Below, piece after piece: positions 16,836 through 25,282 of a DNA stretch of 39,553 nt; the first letter of the stretch is position 1; each line of letters starts with the position of its first letter. Source of the stretch: Mesorhizobium sp. (GTDB taxonomy: Bacteria > Pseudomonadota > Alphaproteobacteria > Rhizobiales > Rhizobiaceae); assembly GCF_017306545.1 (NCBI RefSeq), contig NZ_JAFKID010000041.1, forward strand, positions 1-39,553. The letters are read 5' to 3'. Position numbers and translations under genes: made by a program. The notes under the pieces were generated by a model, which ran no database searches, was not told the origin of the DNA, and saw only the letters and a list, made by a program, of their open reading frames with translations.

Positions 16836-18548
16836 ATGACGAAGCGACGCTCGCAGCACTGGTTCGGTGGTCTCGGCAAAGATGCCTTCATCCACCGAAG
16901 CTGGATGAAGAACAACGGCCTGCCGGACGACGCCTTCGACGGCCGGCCGGTCATCGGCATCTGCAACACCTTTTCCGATTTCACGCCCTGCCATGCGCAT
17001 TTCCGTGGTCTGGTCGAACACATCAAGGCCGGTGTGCTGGAGGCGGGCGGGCTGCCATTGGAATTCCCGGTGTTTTCCTGCGGCGAATCCAACCTGCGTC
17101 CCACCGCCATGCTGTTCCGCAATCTCGCTTCAATGGACGTGGAGGAGGCGATCCGCGGCAACCCGATGGACGGGGTGGTGCTGATGGCAGGCTGCGACAA
17201 GACCACGCCGTCATTGTTGATGGGAGCCGCGTCCTGCGACTTGCCGACCATCGTCATTTCCGGCGGGCCGATGCTGAACGGCCACTTCCGGGGCGAGGAG
17301 ATCGGTTCCGGCACGGATGTCTGGAAATTCTCGGAGGACGTGCGCGCCGGCCTGATGAGCGCGCAGGATTTCGCCGGCGCCGAAAGCGCGATGTCGCGCT
17401 CGCCCGGCCATTGCATGACCATGGGAACCGCTTCCACCATGGCCTCGATGGTCGAGGCTCTGGGCATGGCGCTGCCCGGCAACGCCGCCTGGCCGGCGGT
17501 CGATGCCCGCCGCAACAGGCTGGCCCGCCTGACTGGCCGCCGCATCGTCGAAATGGTCGAGGAGGACCTGCGGCCCTCCGCCGTTCTCGGCCGCGATGCC
17601 TTCGCCAACGCCATCCGCGTCAACGGCGCCATCGGCGGCTCCACCAATGCGGTGGTGCATCTGCTGGCGATCGCCGGCCGCGTCGGCACCGAACTGACGC
17701 TGGACGACTGGGACCGGCTCGGCCGCGATGTTCCCACCATCCTCGACCTGATGCCGTCCGGCCGCTTTCTGATGGAAGATTTCTGCTATGCCGGCGGCCT
17801 GCCCGCCGTGATGAAGGAAATCGCCGACCTGTTGAGGCTCGACGCGCTGACGGTGACGGGCAAGAGCGTGGGTGAAAACATCGCCGACGCCCGCAACGAC
17901 AATTCCGAGGTGATCCGGCCTCGCGACAGGGCGCTGACGGCGCAGGGCGGCATCGCCGTGCTGCGCGGCAACCTTGCGCCGGATGGTGCCGTCATCAAAC
18001 CGTCGGCGGCCTCGCCCGAACTGATGAAGCACCGCGGCCGCGCCGTCGTCTTCGAGGATATCGACGACTACAAGGCGCGTGTCGACCATCCGGCGCTCGA
18101 CATCGACGAAACCTGTGTGATGGTGCTGAAGAATTGCGGCCCGAAAGGCTATCCGGGCATGGCCGAAGTCGGCAATATGGCGCTGCCGCAGAAGCTCTTG
18201 AAGAAAGGCGTCCGCGACATGGTTCGCATTTCGGACGCCCGCATGTCCGGTACCGCCTTCGGCACCGTCGTGCTGCACGCCGCGCCGGAAGCAGCGATTG
18301 GCGGGCCGCTGGCGCTGGTAAGCACAGGCGACATGATCGAGATCGACGTCGAGGCGCGCAGGCTGCATCTCGACGTGACCGAAGCGGAGTTGGCGCGCCG
18401 GCGCGCGGCATGGGCGGCGCCGAAGCCGGCCATGGCCGGCGGCTACCAGAGCCTTTACGTCGAGCGGGTGTTGCAGGCGGATCGCGGCGCCGATCTCGAT
18501 TTCCTCGTCGGCTGCCGTGGCCACGCCATCCCGCGCGAAAGCCATTGA
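16836..18548 (+). CDS. IlvD/Edd-family dehydratase, probable L-arabinonate dehydratase
   Basis: A 570-aa Fe-S sugar-acid dehydratase. Cys52, Cys120 (GCDKTTPS) and Cys193 keep the spacing that I recall for the [2Fe-2S] ligands Cys59/127/200 of the Rhizobium leguminosarum L-arabinonate dehydratase. Other matching strings are GPMLNG, GTASTMASM, AIGGSTNAV, VFEDIDDYKA, KNCGPKGYPGMAEVGNM and ISDARMSGT. The expected reaction is L-arabinonate to L-2-keto-3-deoxyarabinonate; D-galactonate, D-fuconate or D-xylonate are possible alternatives within the subfamily. It sits 43 bp after dgoD and 8 bp before the lyase gene, in one operon. Confidence 0.88.
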   Translation: MTKRRSQHWFGGLGKDAFIHRSWMKNNGLPDDAFDGRPVIGICNTFSDFTPCHAHFRGLVEHIKAGVLEAGGLPLEFPVFSCGESNLRPTAMLFRNLASMDVEEAIRGNPMDGVVLMAGCDKTTPSLLMGAASCDLPTIVISGGPMLNGHFRGEEIGSGTDVWKFSEDVRAGLMSAQDFAGAESAMSRSPGHCMTMGTASTMASMVEALGMALPGNAAWPAVDARRNRLARLTGRRIVEMVEEDLRPSAVLGRDAFANAIRVNGAIGGSTNAVVHLLAIAGRVGTELTLDDWDRLGRDVPTILDLMPSGRFLMEDFCYAGGLPAVMKEIADLLRLDALTVTGKSVGENIADARNDNSEVIRPRDRALTAQGGIAVLRGNLAPDGAVIKPSAASPELMKHRGRAVVFEDIDDYKARVDHPALDIDETCVMVLKNCGPKGYPGMAEVGNMALPQKLLKKGVRDMVRISDARMSGTAFGTVVLHAAPEAAIGGPLALVSTGDMIEIDVEARRLHLDVTEAELARRRAAWAAPKPAMAGGYQSLYVERVLQADRGADLDFLVGCRGHAIPRESH

Positions 18549-18556
18549 GGGCGGTC

Positions 18557-19465
18557 ATGGCGCGTTTCCAGTCCGATTCTTTCCACGGCATCCACGCCAT
18601 CCTCTATGCGCTGTTCGACCGCGACGAGAAACTCGACCGCAAAGCGATGCGCCGGCAGGTGGAGCTATGCCTTGCTTCGGGCGTGCACGGCATGGCCGCC
18701 CTCGGTCTTGCAACCGAGGTGTCGAAGCTGACGGAGGGCGAGCGTCGCACCGTCATGGATTGGACGGCCGAAGACACGGCCGGGTGCGTGCCGCTTGGCT
18801 TCACCATTTTCGGCGCCTCGGTCGCCGAGCAGGTTGCCCAGATCCGCCACGCCGAAAGTGTCGGCGCCGACTGGGTCGTCTTGCAGCCGCCGCCGGTCGG
18901 TTCCTTCAGTGCGGCCGAGCATATCGGCTTCTTCGGCCGCGTCGCGGAGGCGACGGAATTGCCGGTGGCAATCCAGAACGCGCCGGCCTTCTTCGGGCGT
19001 GGACTGTCGGCGGAAGAAATCCGCATGCTGGTTGAGCGCTACCCGAATATAAGGCTGGTCAAGGGGGAGGGGCCTGTCGTCGATATAGCCGGCCTGATCG
19101 AGCGGACCGAGGGCAAGCTGCCGGTGTTCAACGGGCGCGGGGGGCTCGAACTGGTCGATAACCTGCGTATCGGCTGCCGCGGCATGATCCTGGCGCCGGA
19201 CTGCATCGACTATGCGGTACGCGCGTATGAGGCTTTCCGGGCCGGCGACGAGCGTGGTGCCGAAGTTGCCTACGGCGACATGCTGCCGGCGGCGGTCTTC
19301 GTCATGCAGGGTATCGAAAACCTGATCTGCTATGGCAAGCGCCTGTTCGGCGCGCGCGCCGGCATCGAAATCCATGACCGCGCGCCGGCCTTGCGGCCGA
19401 ATGCTGCCGGGCTTGCGATGGTCGATCGTTTCGCGTCCCGGCTGGGGATGCTCGGCAGCAGTTGA
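18557..19465 (+). CDS. DHDPS/NAL-fold lyase, probable 2-keto-3-deoxy sugar acid aldolase or dehydratase
   Basis: A 302-aa (beta/alpha)8 class I lyase. The Schiff-base lysine is Lys169 in RLVKGEG. The family loop GTTGES is replaced by LGLATEVSKL (around 49-58), and the usual catalytic tyrosine of YNVP/YNxP is Gln140 in IQNAP. These changes exclude a true dihydrodipicolinate synthase. From context it should act on L-2-keto-3-deoxyarabinonate (dehydration to 2-oxoglutarate semialdehyde, as in Azospirillum) or cleave 2-keto-3-deoxy acids to pyruvate plus an aldehyde. Sequence alone does not decide. ATG 18557 lies 8 bp after the dehydratase stop, with GAGGGCGG in between. Confidence 0.82.
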   Translation: MARFQSDSFHGIHAILYALFDRDEKLDRKAMRRQVELCLASGVHGMAALGLATEVSKLTEGERRTVMDWTAEDTAGCVPLGFTIFGASVAEQVAQIRHAESVGADWVVLQPPPVGSFSAAEHIGFFGRVAEATELPVAIQNAPAFFGRGLSAEEIRMLVERYPNIRLVKGEGPVVDIAGLIERTEGKLPVFNGRGGLELVDNLRIGCRGMILAPDCIDYAVRAYEAFRAGDERGAEVAYGDMLPAAVFVMQGIENLICYGKRLFGARAGIEIHDRAPALRPNAAGLAMVDRFASRLGMLGSS

Positions 19466-19773
19466 GGCGCTGGATCGCGAGCGAAACTATACGCTCCCGT
19501 AGCGCGTACTGCGCGCCCGGCGAGCCGAGTTTCATGCAGAGGACTGCAAGACGCGGTTGCGCCGGCCATGTGCTCTGTCGGATTTCTATGCCAGTCGGAC
19601 GCTTTGTCGAAGGGATGGGTGCGCTCTCCGACCGGATTGTCGGGGTAGCCGGCATGCCTTGAGTTGGGCGGGAAATAGCCGGGTGGATTTATGAAGCCTT
19701 CCGATCGGTAAGGAAGACCACGTCTTGACAGATTAATTAATTTATCAACATTATAAAATAATAGGGAGGAAAG
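19466..19773. other. Intergenic region upstream of the ROK regulator
   Basis: A gap of 308 bp. GAGCG-N8-CGCTC near 19482-19499 could form a short stem after the lyase gene but lacks a T-run. The last 70 bp are strongly A+T-rich and contain the palindrome TTAATTAA (19733-19740) and a promoter candidate at 19725-19754. No coding or RNA gene is evident. Confidence 0.5.
19725..19754 (+). promoter_or_regulatory. Candidate promoter and A+T-rich operator of the ROK-ABC operon
   Basis: A perfect -35 TTGACA (19725-19730) is followed after 18 bp by CATTAT (19749-19754); TATAAA at 19752 is an alternative -10. TTAATTAA lies in the spacer, a likely place for autoregulation by the ROK protein. AGGGAGG precedes the ATG at 19774 by about 5 bases. 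Confidence 0.5.
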
Positions 19774-20904
19774 ATGGGCATTCACCACGGCGCCATCCTG
19801 CGCATTCTTCGCGACGACGGCCCGCAGTCGCGGGCCGAGCTGGCGCGGCGCACCGCGCTGTCGCCGACCGCGCTGACCCATCTGACGGCCCAACTCCTGA
19901 AGGACGGGACGGTAGCGGAACTGTCCCAGAGCGCTGGGGCGGGCGCTGCCGTCGGGCGACCGGCCATCAGCGTGGCGCTTGTGCCGGAATCACTGTTCGT
20001 CGTCGGCGTGCATCTCGGCGCCGGCACCATTCACGCCACCATCACCGACCTGAAGGCCGCGCCCAAGACGATGGCCTCGCTGCATTTCGACACCGACACC
20101 AGCCTGCCCAAGACGGTGATCGGCAAGGTGGTCAAAACGGTGGAGGGGTTGATCGGCAGGGCCGGCATCGAGCACTCGCGCCTGCTCGGCCTCGGGCTCG
20201 GCGTACCGGGACCGGTCGATACGGCGCGCCGCCGCAACCTCCAGTCGATCAATTACGACTGGAAGGACGTGCCGTTCGCCGACGAACTGGAAACCGCGCT
20301 CGGCATGCCCGTGGTGGTGGAGCACAATGTCAGCGCCATGGCGCTGGCGGAGTCGCGCTACGGCATCGGTCGCGATTCCGACGCCTTGCTCTACGTCTAT
20401 CTGCGCACCGGATTGGGCGCCGGCCTGGTGGTCCACGGCATGCCGTTCCGTCCCGGCGGGCACGGCGCCGTCGAGCTTGGCCATATCCAGGTGGTGGAGC
20501 ATGGCGAGCGCTGCGCCTGCGGCAGCACCGGCTGCCTGGAGACATTTCTGTCCGAGCGGGCGCTGTCGCGCGCCGCCCATATCGAGAAGCCGCACCCGAA
20601 GAACCTGCTTGCAGCGGTCGAGCACTATCCGGAGGCGTGGGATGCCGCGGTACGGCACCTGACGACGGCGATCGCCAGCGCCACCAACCTGCTCAATCCC
20701 GACCTGATCGTCTTCGGCGGCCATCTCGCCGAGGCGCCGGACAGTTTCATCGACGCCATCCGCGCCAACGTCCCGCCGCGCGTGCTGCCGCCGATGCGCG
20801 ACACGCTGCGCTTCGAGCGGTCGAGCCTTGGTGCAGGGGCCGGTGCCATCGGCGGCGCGGCGGCAGCACTCGACGATCTCTTCTATTCCGGGATTCCAAG
20901 ATGA
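19774..20904 (+). CDS. ROK-family transcriptional regulator (NagC/XylR-like)
   Basis: A 376-aa regulator with an N-terminal winged helix (residues about 4-70, [10 protein letters not shown]... [12 protein letters not shown]) fused to a ROK sugar-kinase fold. The ROK zinc site is complete: His237 in ELGHIQV and Cys247, Cys249 and Cys254 in [10 protein letters not shown]. At the position where ROK kinases have Asn-Asp the protein reads EHNVSA, so the catalytic Asp is absent, as expected for a regulator rather than a kinase. It overlaps the permease gene by 4 bases (ATGA) and so leads the operon it presumably controls. The ligand is likely a sugar or sugar derivative, by family; this fits uptake of a sulfated carbohydrate or similar. 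Confidence 0.88.
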   Translation: MGIHHGAILRILRDDGPQSRAELARRTALSPTALTHLTAQLLKDGTVAELSQSAGAGAAVGRPAISVALVPESLFVVGVHLGAGTIHATITDLKAAPKTMASLHFDTDTSLPKTVIGKVVKTVEGLIGRAGIEHSRLLGLGLGVPGPVDTARRRNLQSINYDWKDVPFADELETALGMPVVVEHNVSAMALAESRYGIGRDSDALLYVYLRTGLGAGLVVHGMPFRPGGHGAVELGHIQVVEHGERCACGSTGCLETFLSERALSRAAHIEKPHPKNLLAAVEHYPEAWDAAVRHLTTAIASATNLLNPDLIVFGGHLAEAPDSFIDAIRANVPPRVLPPMRDTLRFERSSLGAGAGAIGGAAAALDDLFYSGIPR

Positions 20905-21704
20905 GCGCACCGGCCAAGACAGCGAAGCCACTTCGGCAGGACGGCAAGGGGCAGGGCGCCGACCTTTCCAGCCTGGCGCTCAACCTCGTCGGCCTCGTCG
21001 CCGGCATAGCCGTGTGGTGGGTGCTGACGGCGAGCGGCGCGGTCGGCCTGCCGCCGCCGCCGGACGTGGTGCGCAAGTTCGGCGACCTGATCGCCAACGG
21101 CCAGCTTGCCACCGACATCATGTCTTCGCTGGCGCGCGTGCTGACCGGTTTCCTGCTCGGCGTGCTGCTGGCCGTGCCGGTCGGTTTCGTCATGGGCTGG
21201 TACAAGGTCGCCCGCGCGCTGATCGAGCCCTATTTGCAGTTCTTCCGCATGATCCCGCCGCTCGCCATCATCCCGCTGGCGATCGTGACGATGGGCATCG
21301 ACGAGACGCCGAAGATATTCGTCATCTTCCTTGCTTCCTTCCTCGCCAGCGTGGTGGCGACCTACCAGGGCGTCATCAGCGTCGACAAGACCATGATCAA
21401 CGCCGCCCGCGTGCTCGGTGCCAACGACCTGACCATCTTCCTGCGCGTCATCGTGCCGGCCTCGACGCCTTTCATCCTGGTCGGCGTGCGCATCGGCCTC
21501 GGTTCCGCCTGGGCGACGCTGGTGGCGGCCGAACTGATCGCGGCGCAGACGGGGCTCGGCTATCGCATGCAGCAGGCGCAGCTCTACTACGACCTCGCCA
21601 CCATCTTCGTCAGCCTGATCACCATCGGCGTGCTCGGCCTCGCCATGGACCGGCTGTTGCTGGCCATCGAACGCCGGCTGACCGTCTGGCAGGAGCGCGT
21701 GTGA
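20901..21704 (+). CDS. NitT/TauT-family ABC transporter permease
   Basis: A 267-aa inner-membrane permease of the SsuC/TauC type with about six membrane segments after a polar N-terminus of about 25 residues. It has the BPD_transp_1 coupling loop [23 protein letters not shown], and [17 protein letters not shown] near the end matches the family. ATG 20901 overlaps the regulator stop by 4 bases, and the stop overlaps the next ATG (TGATG), so translation is coupled on both sides. With the following ATPase and binding protein it forms an importer for a small anion such as a sulfonate or sulfate ester. Confidence 0.88.
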   Translation: MSAPAKTAKPLRQDGKGQGADLSSLALNLVGLVAGIAVWWVLTASGAVGLPPPPDVVRKFGDLIANGQLATDIMSSLARVLTGFLLGVLLAVPVGFVMGWYKVARALIEPYLQFFRMIPPLAIIPLAIVTMGIDETPKIFVIFLASFLASVVATYQGVISVDKTMINAARVLGANDLTIFLRVIVPASTPFILVGVRIGLGSAWATLVAAELIAAQTGLGYRMQQAQLYYDLATIFVSLITIGVLGLAMDRLLLAIERRLTVWQERV

Positions 21705-22486
21705 TGCAGCCGAAGATCGTTTTCAAGGATGTCACGCGCCGCTTCGACCTCGGCAGTCAGTCGTTCGTCGCGTTGGATCGCTTCTCGCTCGATGTCGCGG
21801 ACGGCGAATTCGTCACCGTGGTCGGGCCGTCCGGATGCGGGAAATCGACCGCGCTCAACATTGCCGCAGGCCTGCTGGCGCCGAGCGAGGGCGAAGTCTT
21901 GGTCGCCGGCAAGGCGGTCGAAGGGCCGGGGCCCGAGCGCGGCATGATCTTCCAGCAATACGCGCTGTTCCCCTGGCTCACCGTACGCCAGAACGTCGAA
22001 TTCGGCCTGCGCATCAAGGGCGTATCGGCACCGGAGCGGCGCGAGAAGGCGAACTACTTCATCAACCTCGTCGGCCTCGGCGATTTCGCCGACGCGCTGC
22101 CGAAGACGCTGTCGGGCGGCATGAAACAGCGTTGCGCCATCGCGCGTGCCTACGCGGTCGATCCTTCCGTGCTTTTGATGGACGAGCCGTTCGGCGCGCT
22201 GGACGCGCTGACGCGCGTGCAGCTCCAGGACCAGTTGCTGGACACCTGGCGGCGCGAACGCCGCACGGTGATGTTCATCACGCACGACGTCGACGAGGCG
22301 GTCTATCTCGCCAACAGGGTGATCGTCATGGCCGCGAGGCCGGGCCGGCTGAAGGAGATCATACCGGTCGACCTGCCTTATCCCAGAACCGAGGAGATCC
22401 GGCTGTCGCCGGAATTCACGGCCATCCGAAACCGCGTCTGGCACGCGGTCTATCACCAGCAGGGATCATCCAGAGAGGAGAACTGA
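21704..22486 (+). CDS. NitT/TauT-family ABC transporter ATP-binding protein
   Basis: A 260-aa ATPase of the SsuB/TauB type. Walker A is GPSGCGKST, the Q-loop is in FQQYALFPWLT, the signature is LSGGMKQR, Walker B is VLLMDEPFGALD and the switch His is in FITHDVDEA. It starts at the ATG that shares a base with the permease stop and ends 1 bp before the binding-protein gene. It energises the transporter of this operon. Confidence 0.9.
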   Translation: MQPKIVFKDVTRRFDLGSQSFVALDRFSLDVADGEFVTVVGPSGCGKSTALNIAAGLLAPSEGEVLVAGKAVEGPGPERGMIFQQYALFPWLTVRQNVEFGLRIKGVSAPERREKANYFINLVGLGDFADALPKTLSGGMKQRCAIARAYAVDPSVLLMDEPFGALDALTRVQLQDQLLDTWRRERRTVMFITHDVDEAVYLANRVIVMAARPGRLKEIIPVDLPYPRTEEIRLSPEFTAIRNRVWHAVYHQQGSSREEN

Positions 22487-22487
22487 C

Positions 22488-23462
22488 ATGAGAATGACAC
22501 GCAGGGGCTTCATGGCCTCGACGGCTGCGGCTGCCGCCTTCGCCGCCGGTGGCCTGCCGGCACGGGCGGAGGGCATACCGGCCCGCGTCGGCTACAACGG
22601 CGACTTCTGGGGCGCGAGCATTGCCTCCGTCGCCGTCGACCAGGGTTTTTACGCCAAGCACGGTGTGGACGCCGACATCAAGGTCTTCACCAACGGGCCG
22701 ATCCAGGTGCAGGCACTCGGCGCCGACAGCCTCGACTTCGGCTATATCGGGCCGGGCGCGCTGTGGCTGCCGGCGACCGGCAAGGCCAAGATCATCGCCG
22801 TCAACGACGTCGGCTTCTCCGACCGCGTGATCGCACAGGCCGGCATCAAGTCCATCGCCGACCTCAAGGGCAAGAAGGTGGCTATTCCCGCCGGAACCTC
22901 CGGCGACATGCTTCTGCGGCTGGCGCTCCAGAAGGCCGGCATGGCGATGAGCGACCTGAACATCGTCGAGATGGATCCGAGCACCGTCGTCGCCGCCTTC
23001 TCGTCGAAGCAGGTGGACGCCGCCGGCATCTGGTATCCCTTCGTCGGCATCATCCAGAAGAACGTGCCCGACCTGGTGGAACTGGCGAAGAACAAGGATT
23101 TCTATCCGAAGAACACTTTTCCCAGCGCCTTCATCGTCCGCAACGAACTGGTCGACAGCAATCCCGATCTGGTCAAGAAGATGATCGGCGCCATCAAGGA
23201 GGCGGCGGACTTCCGCGCCGCCAACCAGGACAAGGCGATCGAGATCACCTCGAAGCGGCTGGGCATCCCGGCGGACCAGCTCAAGACCGAGGCCGGCTAC
23301 GGCAATTTCATGACCTCGGCCGAACTGGTGAAGCTGACCAAGGACGGCACCGTCAACGGCTGGTTCTCGACCATGAACGAGCTGTTCAAGACCTTCGGCA
23401 AGTTCGACACGTCGCTCGATCCGAAGGACTACTACCTCGGCGATATGTACGTCGAAGCCTGA
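22488..23462 (+). CDS. NitT/TauT-family substrate-binding protein, Tat-type signal
   Basis: A 324-aa periplasmic binding protein related to TauA/SsuA. The N-terminus MRMTRRGFMAS followed by an Ala-rich segment ending near ARAEG is a twin-arginine signal, so it is probably exported folded. Mature features are the start VGYNGDFWGASIASVAVDQG, GLxxxxGVDAD, KGKKVAIPAGTSGD and VDAAGIWYPF, typical of the sulfonate/nitrate/thiamine-precursor group. Ligand identity cannot be read; the downstream sulfatase suggests an organosulfate. It lies 1 bp after the ATPase gene, and its stop is followed by a strong terminator. Confidence 0.87.
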   Translation: MRMTRRGFMASTAAAAAFAAGGLPARAEGIPARVGYNGDFWGASIASVAVDQGFYAKHGVDADIKVFTNGPIQVQALGADSLDFGYIGPGALWLPATGKAKIIAVNDVGFSDRVIAQAGIKSIADLKGKKVAIPAGTSGDMLLRLALQKAGMAMSDLNIVEMDPSTVVAAFSSKQVDAAGIWYPFVGIIQKNVPDLVELAKNKDFYPKNTFPSAFIVRNELVDSNPDLVKKMIGAIKEAADFRAANQDKAIEITSKRLGIPADQLKTEAGYGNFMTSAELVKLTKDGTVNGWFSTMNELFKTFGKFDTSLDPKDYYLGDMYVEA

Positions 23463-23476
23463 TCTTCTTCCCGATA

Positions 23477-23508
23477 GCGGAGGCTCGGCCACCGAGCCTC
23501 CGCATTTT
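23477..23508 (+). terminator. Intrinsic terminator between binding protein and sulfatase genes
   Basis: GCGGAGGCTCGG (23477-23488) and CCGAGCCTCCGC (23492-23503) form a perfect 12-bp G+C-rich stem with a CCA loop, followed by ATTTT. This is a textbook intrinsic terminator inside what would otherwise be one operon. Sulfatase expression must come from read-through or a promoter in the remaining 31 bp, so it is probably lower than that of the transporter. Confidence 0.8.
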
Positions 23509-23539
23509 CCCCCGTGACCTTCCCAGCGGCGAGCATCCC

Positions 23540-25036
23540 ATGAACGTTCTCTACATCGACATCGACAGCCTGCGGCGCGACCATCTCGGCTGCTACGGCT
23601 ACCATCGCAACACCTCGCCGGTGATCGACAGCCTGGCGCGCGACGGCATCCGCTTCGAGAACGTCTATGTCTCCGACGTGCCCTGCCATCCCTCGCGCAC
23701 CGCGCTGTGGAGCGGCCGCCACGGCATGCGCACCGGCGTCGTCGGCCATGGCGGCACCGCCTGCGAGCCGTTCCGAGAGGGTCCGGAGCGCGCCTGGGCC
23801 GGCACCTTCTACGAAGAAGGCTGGATGCGCGCGCTGCGCGATCTCGGCTACCACACCACCACGATCTCCAGCTTCGGCGAACGGCACGGCTGCTGGCACT
23901 GGTATGCCGGCTTCAGCGAGATCATCAATCCCGGCAAGGCCGGCATGGAAAACGCCGACGAAGTGTCGGCGCTGGCGCTGGATTGGCTCAAGCGCAACGG
24001 CTCGCGCGAAAAGTGGTTCCTGCACGTCAATGTCTGGGACCCGCACACGCCCTACCGCGCGCCGGAGAGTTTTGGCGAGCCCTTCGCCGACGCGCCGCTG
24101 CCCGAATGGATGACCGAGGCCGTGTTCAAGCGCAGCCACGCCGGCTACGGGCCGCACAGCCCGCAGGAGCCGTCCGGCTTCGACGTGGCGCCGGGCGGGT
24201 CCGGCTACCGCCGCATGCCCTCGCCGATCAGCGACATGGCGCGGGTCAAATCCTGGTTCGACGGCTACGACACAGGCGTGCTCTACGCCGATCACCATAT
24301 CGGGCTGATCGTCGAGGAACTGAAGCGGCAGGGCCTGTTCGAGAACACCATCATCGTCATCGGCGCCGACCATGGCGAGAATCTCGGTGAGTTGAACATC
24401 TGGGGCGATCATCAGACGGCCGACGAATACACTTGCAACGTGCCGCTGGTGATCCGCTGGCCTGGCGCTGCCGATATGCGCGGCGTCAACAGCGGCCTGC
24501 ACTACCATTTCGACTGGGCGGCGACGCTGATCGACCGCCTCGGCGGCAGCGTGCCCGCCGTCTGGGACGGGCAATCCTTCGCGCCGGCGCTCAAGCAGGG
24601 CAAGGACGGCGGCCGCGACTACCTGGTGCTCAGCCAGGGTGCCTGGGCGGTGCAGCGCGGCGTGCGCTTTCGTCTTGACGGCGCAGACTGGCTAATGCTG
24701 CGCACCTATCACGACGGCTACAAGGATTTCGGGCCGGTCACGCTCTTCAACCTTAGCGACGACCCGCATGAACAACACGATCTTTCGGGATCACGGCCCG
24801 ATGTGATCAATCATGCCAGCCGCTTTCTGGAAGACTGGCGCACCGACATGGCCGTCAAGAGCGACGGCGACGTCGATCCGCTGGTGACAGTGATGCGCGA
24901 GGGCGGGCCGTTCCACTGTCGCGGCGAGCTTCCGGCCTATCTGGAACGGCTGCGCGCGACCGGCCGGGCGGGCGCGGCCGCCGTGCTGGAGGAGCGCCAT
25001 CCCGCCCCGTCGCCGCGCCGCCAGTCGCTGAACTAG
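23540..25036 (+). CDS. Type I sulfatase (alkaline phosphatase superfamily), cytoplasmic
   Basis: A 498-aa hydrolase. Cys49 in PCHPSRTALWSGRHG is the CxPSR motif converted to formylglycine in type I sulfatases. Metal-site residues are seen in LYIDIDSLRRDH (Asp7/Asp9), and in GADHGENLGE (Asp277, His278). His169 in WDPHTPY and His291 in WGDHQT are probable active-site residues. The N-terminus (MNVLYIDIDS) has no signal peptide or Tat motif, so the enzyme should act in the cytoplasm on imported substrate. No formylglycine-generating enzyme is encoded nearby. It follows the ABC genes after a terminator. The family also holds phosphonate monoester hydrolases, but CxPSR favours a sulfatase. Substrate unknown. 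Confidence 0.88.
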   Translation: MNVLYIDIDSLRRDHLGCYGYHRNTSPVIDSLARDGIRFENVYVSDVPCHPSRTALWSGRHGMRTGVVGHGGTACEPFREGPERAWAGTFYEEGWMRALRDLGYHTTTISSFGERHGCWHWYAGFSEIINPGKAGMENADEVSALALDWLKRNGSREKWFLHVNVWDPHTPYRAPESFGEPFADAPLPEWMTEAVFKRSHAGYGPHSPQEPSGFDVAPGGSGYRRMPSPISDMARVKSWFDGYDTGVLYADHHIGLIVEELKRQGLFENTIIVIGADHGENLGELNIWGDHQTADEYTCNVPLVIRWPGAADMRGVNSGLHYHFDWAATLIDRLGGSVPAVWDGQSFAPALKQGKDGGRDYLVLSQGAWAVQRGVRFRLDGADWLMLRTYHDGYKDFGPVTLFNLSDDPHEQHDLSGSRPDVINHASRFLEDWRTDMAVKSDGDVDPLVTVMREGGPFHCRGELPAYLERLRATGRAGAAAVLEERHPAPSPRRQSLN

Positions 25037-25134
25037 AGCATTTTCAGCAAAAATATGAAACGGTTTTGCATCCTTAAATGGCGCCAAATCAAAGAGTTGG
25101 AGTGGTTGATTTCACCCAAACAAGACGGCTCTAG
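25033..25134. repeat. Dispersed palindromic element of Rhizobiales type, copy 1
   Basis: A 102-bp A+T-richer segment bounded by CTAGAGC (25033-25039) and its inverse GCTCTAG (25128-25134). The left end contains the sulfatase stop codon. Internally GAAACGGTTTTGCATCC and GGAGTGGTTGATTTCA form imperfect inverted parts. From memory it resembles short intergenic repeats common in Mesorhizobium and relatives. Bases 25037-25072 align to 36561-36596 at 25 of 36 positions. Confidence 0.7.
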
Positions 25135-25282
25135 TGATACGGCGATCTACGTGCGGGCGGGGGAGGCTTCGTCTTGCTGAACGGCAGCGAGGCCGGGCTT
25201 TGCCGCTTCAATCCGAACTGTTATCGCTGCTGTATCTACTTCGTCCGGAACACGTTCATTGCATGCAGACCCATATGCAACC
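25135..25282. other. Non-coding stretch between repeat element and DHOD-like gene
   Basis: A convergent intergenic segment of 148 bp. TTGCAT-N10-ATGCAA at 25259-25280 is a small inverted repeat without a T-run, so it is at best a weak end signal for the leftward operon. Nothing else is recognised. Confidence 0.4.
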
